The notes: a model not told the origin generated them from the letters alone. A stretch of DNA of 7,434 nt from an uncultured Collinsella sp. (GCA_905213265.1 CAJMHR010000059.1:1-7434); one strand, 5' to 3'. Shown: positions 1 through 5,566, counted from the first letter of the stretch. Translations and numbers: made by a program.

Positions 1-48
1 GGCTTTATCTGAACGACTTTGCGAAGCAACCGGAGTGAAGATAAAGCC
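1..48. repeat. 10-bp inverted repeat with nested small hairpin at window edge
   Basis: GGCTTTATCT at 1-10 is the exact reverse complement of AGATAAAGCC at 39-48. Inside the 28-base loop, ACT (16-18) can pair with AGT (34-36), and TTGC (19-22) with GCAA (26-29) around GAA. The whole can therefore fold as one long nested hairpin in RNA, or as a cruciform. There is no T-run after position 48, so it does not look like a rightward intrinsic terminator. It could be the end of an upstream gene's terminator reading leftward, a dispersed repeat, or a structured leader. The element begins at the first base of the window, so its true left boundary is unknown. Confidence 0.5.
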
Positions 49-94
49 TGGCCCGCCCGCGAAGCGCCACAAAGACCGCAGGGACGGGAGCAGC

Positions 95-112
95 TATACT
101 ACTCTCAGTAGT
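95..112 (+). promoter_or_regulatory. Candidate purE promoter -10 with overlapping 6-bp inverted repeat
   Basis: TATACT at 95-100 is a good -10 hexamer about 64 bases before the purE start. I see no convincing -35 hexamer 16-18 bases upstream. An inverted repeat, ACTACT (98-103) and AGTAGT (107-112) with a 3-base spacer, overlaps the end of the -10 and the expected transcription start. That is the place expected for a repressor operator, although a chance palindrome of this size is possible. The assignment is by motif only. Confidence 0.35.
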
Positions 113-120
113 TAAGGGTC

Positions 121-130
121 GCGGATCCGC
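121..130. repeat. 10-bp perfect palindrome in purE leader
   Basis: GCGGATCCGC is self-complementary and lies 19 bases before the purE SD sequence. An alternative pairing joins CGCGG (120-124) and CCGCG (130-134). It sits in the presumed 5' untranslated region of purE. It may be a protein site or a small RNA stem, or simply chance in GC-rich DNA. Confidence 0.3.
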
Positions 131-163
131 CGCGTCACCGCTCTCAACAGGAGGTCTTTGTTT

Positions 164-628
164 ATGGCAGATCAAAAGCCGGTTGTCGGGATCATCATGG
201 GTTCCAAGTCCGACCTGGGCGTTATGGAAGGCTGCACCGCCGAGCTCGAGGCGCTAGGCGTGCCCTATGAGCTTGTCATTGCGAGCGCACACCGCACGCC
301 GGCGAAGGTCCACGAGTGGGCTTCGACTGCCGCCGATCGCGGTATCAAAGTGATTATCGCCGCCGCCGGCAAGGCCGCTCACCTGGGTGGTGTCGTGGCT
401 GCCTTTACGCCGCTGCCGGTCATCGGCGTGCCTATGAAGACGAGTGACCTGGGCGGCATGGATTCGCTGCTGTCGATGGTGCAGATGCCTTCGGGCGTGC
501 CCGTGGCCTGCGTTGCCATCAACGGCGCCAAGAACGCCGCCATCTACGCCACGCAGATTCTAGGCGCTTGCGACCCCGAGTACCGCAAGGTTATCGAGAA
601 GATGAAGCAGGAGATGGCCGACGCCTAG
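164..628 (+). CDS. purE: N5-carboxyaminoimidazole ribonucleotide mutase (class I PurE)
   Basis: The product is a 154-residue cytoplasmic enzyme that converts N5-CAIR to CAIR in IMP synthesis. Class I PurE normally works with the ATP-dependent PurK and forms an octamer. The N-terminal nucleotide-binding segment GIIMGSKSD (9-17), the SAHRTP motif with catalytic His43, and the conserved DSLLSMVQMP (100-109) are all present, and the length is normal for a stand-alone PurE. The ATG at 164 is chosen because AGGAGG (149-154) sits 9 bases upstream; the in-frame TTG at 158 would be only 3 bases from it. The usual AGGAAHLPG loop reads AGKAAHLGG (68-76), a departure from the E. coli sequence that still keeps the AAHL core. 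The class II (animal-type AIR carboxylase) motifs are absent. No purK is visible nearby. The sortase gene follows after 35 bases. Confidence 0.96.
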   Translation: MADQKPVVGIIMGSKSDLGVMEGCTAELEALGVPYELVIASAHRTPAKVHEWASTAADRGIKVIIAAAGKAAHLGGVVAAFTPLPVIGVPMKTSDLGGMDSLLSMVQMPSGVPVACVAINGAKNAAIYATQILGACDPEYRKVIEKMKQEMADA

Positions 629-663
629 GCGTTCCGCCGTTTCATCGCAGTATAAGGAGAGCC

Positions 664-1662
664 ATGTCCGACTATCAGGGAAAACGATTCAAGGCTTCTC
701 AGATTCCCGATCCATCGAAGCCGGGTGCTGCCCATGCGGCGCAGCAGGGTCGGGCATCCTCTCCTCAGCAGCCGCGCGCGCCGCGCCCCGTGACACCGGC
801 GACGCATCGTCGACAGGACGCGCCGGCCGCATATCGACCTTCATCTTATAGCACCGCTAAGAAGCCGCCCCGGTCTTCATCGCATGCCACGCCGTCGGAC
901 TACACCGAGCCGCCACGTAAAAAGCGCCGCTCCATCATTCCTATTCTGCTTATTATCGTGGGCATCGGCCTAATCGTTGCCGCTGCAGCCATCTTTATCA
1001 ACGCCCAGATTGGCTACAAGCAGGCGAGCGAGTCGTATCAGAAAATCGAGAAGCAATATGTAAGCGATAAGGACGCCAGCGGCGTGCCGACTATCGACTT
1101 CGATGCGCTTGCTCAGACAAACCCCGAGATTGTGGGTTGGATTTATGTGCCGGGAACCAACATCAACTATCCCGTGGTGCAGACCAACAACAACTCCAAA
1201 TACCTCAACACGCTGTTCGACGGTACGGCCAATGCATCTGGGGCCATTTTCCTGGATAGCGATGACACCGCGCCGGGAATGATTGACCAGCAGACCACGA
1301 TCTACGGCCACCATATGAACGATGGGTCGATGTTCAACGTGATTTCGGATACGACTGACCAGGCAACGTTCGATAGCATTGAATATGTGTACTACATCAC
1401 ACGGGATGCTACGTATAAGCTGCGTCCGCTGGCGACCAAGGTCGTTGAGGATACGTACTCCAAGGCGCGCACGCCCAATTTTGAGGGCGACGACGGGCTC
1501 AAGAACTACCTGTCCGAGATGCTCGACGGTGCCTCTGCCGTGGCGAGCGATGCCACTGATCGTGCTGCTTCGGCAACCAAGGTCGTAACGCTTGTGACCT
1601 GTCGTTCGTTATCGCTGAGCAACACGCGTGCCGTCATGGTGCTCACGCCGGTCGAGGAATAA
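664..1662 (+). CDS. Class B sortase (membrane-anchored transpeptidase)
   Basis: The product is a 332-residue membrane-anchored cysteine transpeptidase that would attach sorting-signal proteins to the cell wall or each other. Residues 1-85 are a hydrophilic, Pro/Ala/Ser/Gln-rich tail. A basic patch RKKRR (85-89) precedes a single transmembrane helix (about 91-113), giving an N-in topology with the enzyme outside. The catalytic domain shows the SrtB-type pattern: VGWIYVPGT (157-165), YGHHMNDGSMF with catalytic His216, TLVTC with nucleophile Cys313 (TLSTC in classical SrtB), and Arg322. The start at 664 is preceded by AAGGAG (654-659); an earlier in-frame ATG at 568 lies inside purE and is not needed. 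No LPxTG-like substrate, pilin or iron-uptake (isd-type) gene is in the window, so its target is unknown. It lies 35 bases after purE and may be cotranscribed with it. The cytoplasmic tail is longer than in typical SrtB. Confidence 0.9.
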   Translation: MSDYQGKRFKASQIPDPSKPGAAHAAQQGRASSPQQPRAPRPVTPATHRRQDAPAAYRPSSYSTAKKPPRSSSHATPSDYTEPPRKKRRSIIPILLIIVGIGLIVAAAAIFINAQIGYKQASESYQKIEKQYVSDKDASGVPTIDFDALAQTNPEIVGWIYVPGTNINYPVVQTNNNSKYLNTLFDGTANASGAIFLDSDDTAPGMIDQQTTIYGHHMNDGSMFNVISDTTDQATFDSIEYVYYITRDATYKLRPLATKVVEDTYSKARTPNFEGDDGLKNYLSEMLDGASAVASDATDRAASATKVVTLVTCRSLSLSNTRAVMVLTPVEE

Positions 1663-1729
1663 GTTGTTCGAGAATAGCTAAAAAGCCACGTCCCAAATTG
1701 GCTACTCAATGACGGTGAAAGGAGAAATG

Positions 1730-2146
1730 ATGCTCGAGAATGGCAAAACGATGCCTTCGGTTGATGCTTGGCTGCGCGAGGCCAAGGCCGATTCGTCGGC
1801 ACCTGCGTGCGGTATGTATTTGACACATAACGGTGTGGTGCGTGCGAAGCCCAAGGCCGAGGCGCGCGGTGTCGAGACCGATGGCGTGGCGCCGGGCCAC
1901 AAGGTGGGCGGCATGGTGTTTGGCTACGACGCCAGCAAGGTGCAGGCCGCCATCGAGGCGACGCGCGCGATGCCGGGTGTCGGCTATGTGCGCGTGTGGC
2001 TGGCAAGCGGCGAGCTTGCCGTAGGTGACGACATCATGCTCGTGCTCATCGGCGGGGACATTCGCCCGCACGTGGTCGATGCGCTGCAGGCGCTCGTTGG
2101 CACCATCAAGAATGAATGCGTGAGTGAGGTCGAGCGCGAGGCGTAG
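1730..2146 (+). CDS. Divergent MoaE-like protein (molybdopterin synthase large subunit family)
   Basis: The product is a 138-residue protein with no signal peptide or membrane helix. It resembles MoaE, which with thiocarboxylated MoaD puts the dithiolene sulfurs into molybdopterin. The matching landmarks are GMYLTHNGVVR (28-38), like MoaE's GAVVTFTGKVR, and SGELAVGDDIMLVLIGG (93-109), like HRIGELWPGDEIVFVGV. ALQALVGTIKNE (118-129) matches the region holding catalytic Lys119 of E. coli MoaE, here Lys127. The His of the MoaE AHR motif is Ile111 (Arg112 is kept), and the second active-site lysine (WKRE motif) is missing from the VSEVE end. Activity is therefore doubtful, and no moaA, moaC, moaD or molybdoenzyme gene is near. 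AAAGGAG (1718-1724) favours the ATG at 1730 (5-base spacing) over the adjacent ATG at 1727; an ATG at 1709 has no SD. It begins 67 bases after the sortase. Confidence 0.6.
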   Translation: MLENGKTMPSVDAWLREAKADSSAPACGMYLTHNGVVRAKPKAEARGVETDGVAPGHKVGGMVFGYDASKVQAAIEATRAMPGVGYVRVWLASGELAVGDDIMLVLIGGDIRPHVVDALQALVGTIKNECVSEVEREA

Positions 2147-2176
2147 AGGCTTGCGTCGATAGAAGGCTCGTTTATA

Positions 2177-2215
2177 AAAATGCCCGCCGGTACGTGTGAT
2201 ACCGGCGGGCATTTT
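2177..2215. terminator. Bidirectional intrinsic terminator between convergent genes
   Basis: AAAATGCCCGCCGGTA (2177-2192) and its exact reverse complement (2200-2215) form a perfect 16-bp stem around a 7-base loop. On the plus strand the stem ends in TTTT followed by GCGTTTT. On the minus strand the run is TTTTT. It lies 30 bases after the MoaE-like stop and 21 bases beyond the stop of the minus-strand membrane protein, so one element serves both transcripts. Confidence 0.92.
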
Positions 2216-2236
2216 GCGTTTTGGGCGCGGTTGGCG

Positions 2237-3466
2237 CTACACGCGCGTCGCATCCTTGGGGCTCATGGTCATGCTCTGGAAGCGATTCTCCATAAAGTCA
2301 TTATCGAAATACTTGCCGTAGAACTGCGCAACGGGAATATCCGGTTCCGTGCCGTTGACGCGCTGATACCAATAATCGAGCGACTGCAGCGTCATAACGC
2401 CATCGACCAGCATAATGATGGTGAAGATGACGGTAGCCGAGTAGCGGCTCTTCCACGGAATCATGTTGATGAGCTTGAGCAGCCTCGGCAGCAGCAGCTT
2501 GATCCAGATGAGGCCGCCCAGGCCCCACAGACAGGCGAAGCCCGTGCAGGTGCGTCCGCCCGTGAGGACCACGAGCGGGTCGGGCATACCGAACAGCGTT
2601 ATGTGCGAGTAGCTCCACGAGACCACGCCAAACGCGGTCTGCATAAACCAGCCCACGAACACCTCAAAGCTGGCGCCGAGCAGGGCGCTCACCAGGAAAA
2701 TGATGATGGGGTTCTTTTTATAGAAGCGGTTGAGCACCATGGTCATGAGCACGGCACCAAATCCGTAGATGGGGCTGAAGGGGCCAAACAGCATACCGGC
2801 GCGGTCCTGGTAGACACCCGGATCGTTGACGGTCATATGCCAGATATCCTCCAGGACCAGGCCGAGTATGCAGCAGACAAAGAATACCCAGAACAGGTTG
2901 AAGTAGTTGAGCTTGATGTAGCCTTCGCCGGTTTCATCGCGCCCGAGCATGCCCTCGGCGGCGGCGTCGCGGTCGAGCATCTCCTGCAGGCGGCGCTGCA
3001 GCTCGCGCTCCTGGCGCAGCGTGGGGTCGACGGTGGCCGAAAGTGCGACGAGGATGCCGAGCTGGATGGCAGGGCGCAGCAAGAAGGGCCCGATGCCCTG
3101 GAGCATCACGTCAACCAAAAGCTCGACGACGGTAAACGCGATAAGGATATAAGACAGACGGGCGGCATTGCGGCGCTGGTTTTTGATAAGGTCCAGGCCA
3201 AAGATGATCAGGATGACGGCGCTTGCCGCAGAGAGCATGATGCCGGCGACGATAAGGCCGACCGCGACGAGCGTGTTGTCGCCGAGCTTGGCGGCGGCGT
3301 TGCCGTTGATGAGCGCGGTGATGACCTGCCACATAAAGGCGCCGACCGAAGGGAGCGTGCCCACGCCGGACAGGATGCATAGGACGGCGTACACCTTAAT
3401 GATGAGGGGGATCTTCTTGACCTCCGTGGCGCTGGGGACGCTGGGGTCGAGTTCGTTTCGATCCAT
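2237..3466 (-). CDS. Polytopic membrane protein, CmpB (putative ABC-transporter type IV, DUF1113) family
   Basis: The product is a 409-residue integral membrane protein of unknown function. The N-terminal half has about four hydrophobic helices (roughly 21-50, 66-92, 104-122, 127-145). A charged Arg/Glu/Gln-rich cytoplasmic linker with likely helical or coiled-coil character (about 149-182) follows. The C-terminal half carries the family landmarks: GLVLEDIWH (202-210), a GPFSPIYGFGA block (228-238), EVFVGWFMQ (268-276), WSYS (284-287) and GGRTC (303-307). A further helix lies at about 343-360, with a Tyr/Phe/Asp-rich tail after it. The start at 3466 has AGAAAGG upstream; a longer in-frame reading to 3643 adds 59 residues that look like translated leader. 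The family name comes from a transporter-permease database label and is not proof of transport: no ATPase partner is adjacent. It reads opposite to the pur genes, so it is probably a separate unit. Confidence 0.8.
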   Translation of the reverse strand: MDRNELDPSVPSATEVKKIPLIIKVYAVLCILSGVGTLPSVGAFMWQVITALINGNAAAKLGDNTLVAVGLIVAGIMLSAASAVILIIFGLDLIKNQRRNAARLSYILIAFTVVELLVDVMLQGIGPFLLRPAIQLGILVALSATVDPTLRQERELQRRLQEMLDRDAAAEGMLGRDETGEGYIKLNYFNLFWVFFVCCILGLVLEDIWHMTVNDPGVYQDRAGMLFGPFSPIYGFGAVLMTMVLNRFYKKNPIIIFLVSALLGASFEVFVGWFMQTAFGVVSWSYSHITLFGMPDPLVVLTGGRTCTGFACLWGLGGLIWIKLLLPRLLKLINMIPWKSRYSATVIFTIIMLVDGVMTLQSLDYWYQRVNGTEPDIPVAQFYGKYFDNDFMENRFQSMTMSPKDATRV

Positions 3467-3648
3467 ACATAACCTTTCTCGTTTTGCTGTAGGTACAAGG
3501 ATACGCCGCCGACCTGCCAAAAGACAGGACGAACGTCCCAATTGCAACAATGCAAGCCCCAACGGCGGGCGAGACGCGTCGCAACGGAAGTATGCGGGAT
3601 CGTCGGCCCCGAGGCGGTTGCCCAATAAAATGTTTGGCTGCAAAACGG

Positions 3649-3654
3649 ATTATA
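3649..3654 (-). promoter_or_regulatory. Candidate -10 box for the membrane-protein gene
   Basis: The plus strand reads ATTATA here, which is a consensus TATAAT on the minus strand, pointing toward the gene starting at 3466. The -35 region on that strand has only a weak match (GCTTTT at a 17-base spacing). The resulting untranslated leader would be about 175 bases, so a closer promoter is possible. Confidence 0.3.
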
Positions 3655-3713
3655 AGCTCGGTGGGCTTTTAAAAAGCGCTGTTCATGCGCGGGAGTGCTT
3701 GTCTTGCCGTGCG

Positions 3714-3719
3714 TATAAT
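3714..3719 (+). promoter_or_regulatory. Candidate purF promoter -10 box
   Basis: This is a consensus TATAAT ending 41 bases before the purF ATG. It predicts a short leader of about 35 bases. A TG pair lies just upstream (3710-3711), one base further than in the standard extended -10. No good -35 hexamer is seen at 16-18 bases. The short leader leaves little room for a riboswitch, so control would have to act at transcription initiation. Confidence 0.5.
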
Positions 3720-3760
3720 AGGGCAGGTAACGCCAAATAACGAGGCTCTGAGGGGATGCC

Positions 3761-5431
3761 ATGTCTCAAGAAACCATCCGCGCGGCCGAGCGTGCCGCGG
3801 GACAGGTGAGGACCATGTCGACGTATGATCCGGACTCCGACCAGCTGCATGAGGAATGCGGCATTTTTGGTGTGTGGGCACCCGATCGCGATGTGGCTCG
3901 ACTGACGTACTTTGGTCTGCGCGCGCTGCAGCATCGCGGCCAGGAATCGGCGGGAATCGCCGTGGGTGATGGCGGCACGGTTATGGTTCGCAAAGACCTG
4001 GGACTGCTCGATCGCGTGTTTTCCAACGCCGACCTGTCGACGCTCTCCGGTCAGCTGGCCGTGGGTCATGTGCGCTATGGCACCGCCGGTGCCAAGAGCT
4101 GGGAAGCCTCGCAGCCGCATCTTTCTACTATCAACAGCGTCATTATCGCGCTTGCTCACAACGGCACTCTGGTCAACACCGACGAGCTGCGCCGCCAGCT
4201 GATCGAGCTGGGCGTGCCGTTCCTCTCCAATTCGGATTCCGAGGTCGCGACCAAGCTTATCGGCTACTTTACCCAGCGTACGGGCCACCTGCGCGAGGGC
4301 ATTCGCAAGACCATGGAGCTCGTGCGCGGCGGCTACGCCATGACGCTCATCAACGAGCAGGCGCTCTACGCATTCCGCGATCCGCACGGCATTCGCCCGC
4401 TCGTGCTGGGCAAGCTGGTGGACGAGGGTCTGGACCAGGCCGATGCCGCATCCGTTTCGCAGTTGCCCTCGCAAGACGGCGCCGCGACGGTCGACTCCGC
4501 CGTCCATGTCACGCGCGCCGGCGGCTGGGTCGTTGCTTCCGAGACCTGTGCGCTCGACATCGTGGGCGCCGAGTACGTCCGCGACGTCCGTCCCGGCGAG
4601 ATCTTGCGCATCAGCGCCGAGGGTCTGGTGTCCGAGCAGGGCGTGCCTGCCGCCGAAGAGCCTGCTAACTGCATCTTTGAGCAGGTCTACTTTGCCCGCC
4701 CCGACTCCATCATGAACGGCAAGAGCGTCTACGCCTGCCGTTACGACATGGGCCGTCAGCTGGCACACGAGGAGCCCGTCGAGGCCGACCTGGTCATCGG
4801 CGTGCCCGACTCCGGCCTGCCGCCCGCGGAGGGGTATTCGCACGAGAGCGGTATTCCCTTTGGCGAGGGTCTTATCAAGAACCGCTACGTGGGCCGTACG
4901 TTTATCGAGCCTACGCAGGAGCTGCGCGCCATGGGCGTGCGCATGAAGCTCAACCCGCTGCGCGACAACATCGAGGGCAAGCGCCTGGTCGTCATCGACG
5001 ACTCCATCGTGCGCGGCACCACCATGGTGCAGCTCGTCAAGATGCTACGCAACGCCGGCGCCAAGGAGATTCATATCCGCATCAACTCGCCCGAGGTCAT
5101 CTGGCCGTGCTTCTACGGCATCGATACCGACGTGCAGTCGCAGCTTATCAGTGCCAACAAGACGGTCGATGAGATTTGTGAGTATATCGGCGCCGATTCG
5201 CTGGCCTTCCTTTCGGTCGAGGGCCTGCTTAAGGTCATGCCCAAGGGCGGTTACTGCGATGCGTGCTTTACCGGCCGCTACCCCGTGGCGATTCCCGAGA
5301 GTTTTGGCCGCGACAAGTTCATGGAGGGCTTTAAGCCCCGCAACCTGGACAAGCCGCTGCACTTTGACGACGACGCCGTGGTCGAGAAATACGACGACCG
5401 CAGCTGGGAAGAGGAACACGGCGAGGCCTAA
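3761..5431 (+). CDS. purF: Amidophosphoribosyltransferase, [4Fe-4S] (B. subtilis-like) type
   Basis: The product catalyses the first committed step: PRPP plus glutamine to 5-phosphoribosylamine. The N-terminal Ntn-hydrolase glutaminase domain has nucleophile Cys33 in EECGIFGVW, LQHRGQESAG (56-65), GHVRYGTAG (102-110) and LAHNGTLVN (131-139). Residues before Cys33 would be removed as a propeptide. The C-terminal phosphoribosyltransferase domain has the PRPP loop VVIDDSIVRGTT (410-421). Cys304, Cys450, Cys499 and Cys502 match the four cluster ligands of B. subtilis PurF, so a structural iron-sulfur cluster is likely. At 556 residues it is longer than usual (about 475-520). Residues about 219-253, between RPLVLGKL and GWVVASETC, are an extra segment, and an acidic tail of about 40 residues follows the CxxC region. 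GAGGGG (3750-3755) supports the ATG at 3761; an internal ATG at 3815 (Met19) is an alternative start. It is the first gene after the divergent promoter region. Confidence 0.96.
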   Translation: MSQETIRAAERAAGQVRTMSTYDPDSDQLHEECGIFGVWAPDRDVARLTYFGLRALQHRGQESAGIAVGDGGTVMVRKDLGLLDRVFSNADLSTLSGQLAVGHVRYGTAGAKSWEASQPHLSTINSVIIALAHNGTLVNTDELRRQLIELGVPFLSNSDSEVATKLIGYFTQRTGHLREGIRKTMELVRGGYAMTLINEQALYAFRDPHGIRPLVLGKLVDEGLDQADAASVSQLPSQDGAATVDSAVHVTRAGGWVVASETCALDIVGAEYVRDVRPGEILRISAEGLVSEQGVPAAEEPANCIFEQVYFARPDSIMNGKSVYACRYDMGRQLAHEEPVEADLVIGVPDSGLPPAEGYSHESGIPFGEGLIKNRYVGRTFIEPTQELRAMGVRMKLNPLRDNIEGKRLVVIDDSIVRGTTMVQLVKMLRNAGAKEIHIRINSPEVIWPCFYGIDTDVQSQLISANKTVDEICEYIGADSLAFLSVEGLLKVMPKGGYCDACFTGRYPVAIPESFGRDKFMEGFKPRNLDKPLHFDDDAVVEKYDDRSWEEEHGEA

Positions 5432-5455
5432 AACCTGCCATGTGGGGACAGGTTT
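5431..5455 (+). terminator. Hairpin with U-rich tail after purF (possible terminator or attenuator arm)
   Basis: AAACCTG (5431-5437) pairs with CAGGTTT (5449-5455). CC (5438-5439) can add to GG (5446-5447) with one bulged A, and ATTTT follows at 5456-5460. The stem starts within the purF stop codon. It is weaker than the 2177-2215 hairpin, and the U-run is broken by an A. Its 5' arm can also pair with a second downstream arm at 5461-5469, so it may be a switch rather than a simple terminator. Confidence 0.4.
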
Positions 5456-5461
5456 ATTTTG

Positions 5462-5476
5462 GTAGGTTTTACCTGC
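5462..5476 (+). promoter_or_regulatory. Second small hairpin in purF-purM gap
   Basis: GTAGGT (5462-5467) pairs with ACCTGC (5471-5476) around TTT, with one G-U pair, and is followed by TGTTTTGTT. ACCTG repeats the arm at 5434-5437 plus its flank, so CAGGT (5449-5453) can pair with it instead. Its role is unknown; it could be a tandem terminator or part of an attenuator. Confidence 0.3.
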
Positions 5477-5492
5477 TGTTTTGTTGATATGA

Positions 5493-5519
5493 CGGCGCGC
5501 GTTGTTATGGCGCGCGCCG
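5493..5519 (+). promoter_or_regulatory. All-GC 9-bp hairpin in purM leader
   Basis: CGGCGCGCG (5493-5501) is the exact reverse complement of CGCGCGCCG (5511-5519) around a 9-base loop TTGTTATGG. It would be very stable in RNA. There is no U-run on either side, so it is not an intrinsic terminator. A role in RNA stability, processing or attenuation is possible but unproved. Confidence 0.5.
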
Positions 5520-5540
5520 AAATGAACGCAACTATGAGCA

Positions 5541-5566
5541 CCGTTTGGCGCCCGGGCGGCGGACGG
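5541..5566 (+). promoter_or_regulatory. Imperfect hairpin just upstream of the purM SD
   Basis: Positions 5541-5551 can pair with 5556-5566 around a CCGG loop, with two G-U pairs and one G-G mismatch. Its core is the palindrome CGCCCGGGCG (5549-5558). The stem ends 9 bases before the purM SD (5576-5582), so the SD itself is left open. It could influence translation or stability of purMN mRNA. Confidence 0.35.

Larger units (their letters stand above)
3467..3760. promoter_or_regulatory. Divergent intergenic region between membrane-protein gene and purF
   Basis: These 294 bases carry no credible gene. They hold a probable promoter for each side (see the separate entries) and several short inverted repeats: GGACG/CGTCC around AA (3527-3538) and TTGCA/TGCAA around ACAA (3542-3555). 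The half near the membrane gene would form a leader of about 175 bases if the minus-strand -10 at 3649-3654 is real. No riboswitch class could be recognised by eye. Confidence 0.5.

Noticed and set aside
568..663. Upstream in-frame start of the sortase frame inside purE
   Set aside because: The ATG at 664 has a clear SD, and the added residues read purE in the wrong frame.
1684..1703. AGCCA/TGGCT inverted repeat between sortase and MoaE-like gene
   Set aside because: The 5-bp stem with a 10-base loop and no U-run is within chance expectation.
2180..3382. 400-residue open frame on the plus strand opposite the CmpB-family gene
   Set aside because: It begins inside the terminator hairpin, has no SD, and its protein is a His/Asp/Glu/Gln-rich low-complexity string typical of the antisense of a membrane-protein gene in high-GC DNA. 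The minus-strand protein has clear helices and family motifs.
3467..3643. 59-residue N-terminal extension of the membrane protein
   Set aside because: The ATG at 3466 has a good SD (AGAAAGG), and the extra residues are not hydrophobic or family-like. They would overlap the presumed leader.
3168..3740. 190-residue plus-strand frame across the divergent region upstream of purF
   Set aside because: It overlaps the antisense of the membrane gene and the promoter region, with no SD or recognisable domain.
3683..4843. 386-residue open frame antisense to purF
   Set aside because: It mirrors the purF codons, with strong GC third-position bias in purF and no recognisable domain in the antisense product.
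5481..5508. Possible purM promoter (TTGTTG, 16-base spacer, TGTTAT)
   Set aside because: Both hexamers match consensus at only four of six positions, and the -10 lies inside the all-GC hairpin loop, so it is too weak to annotate.
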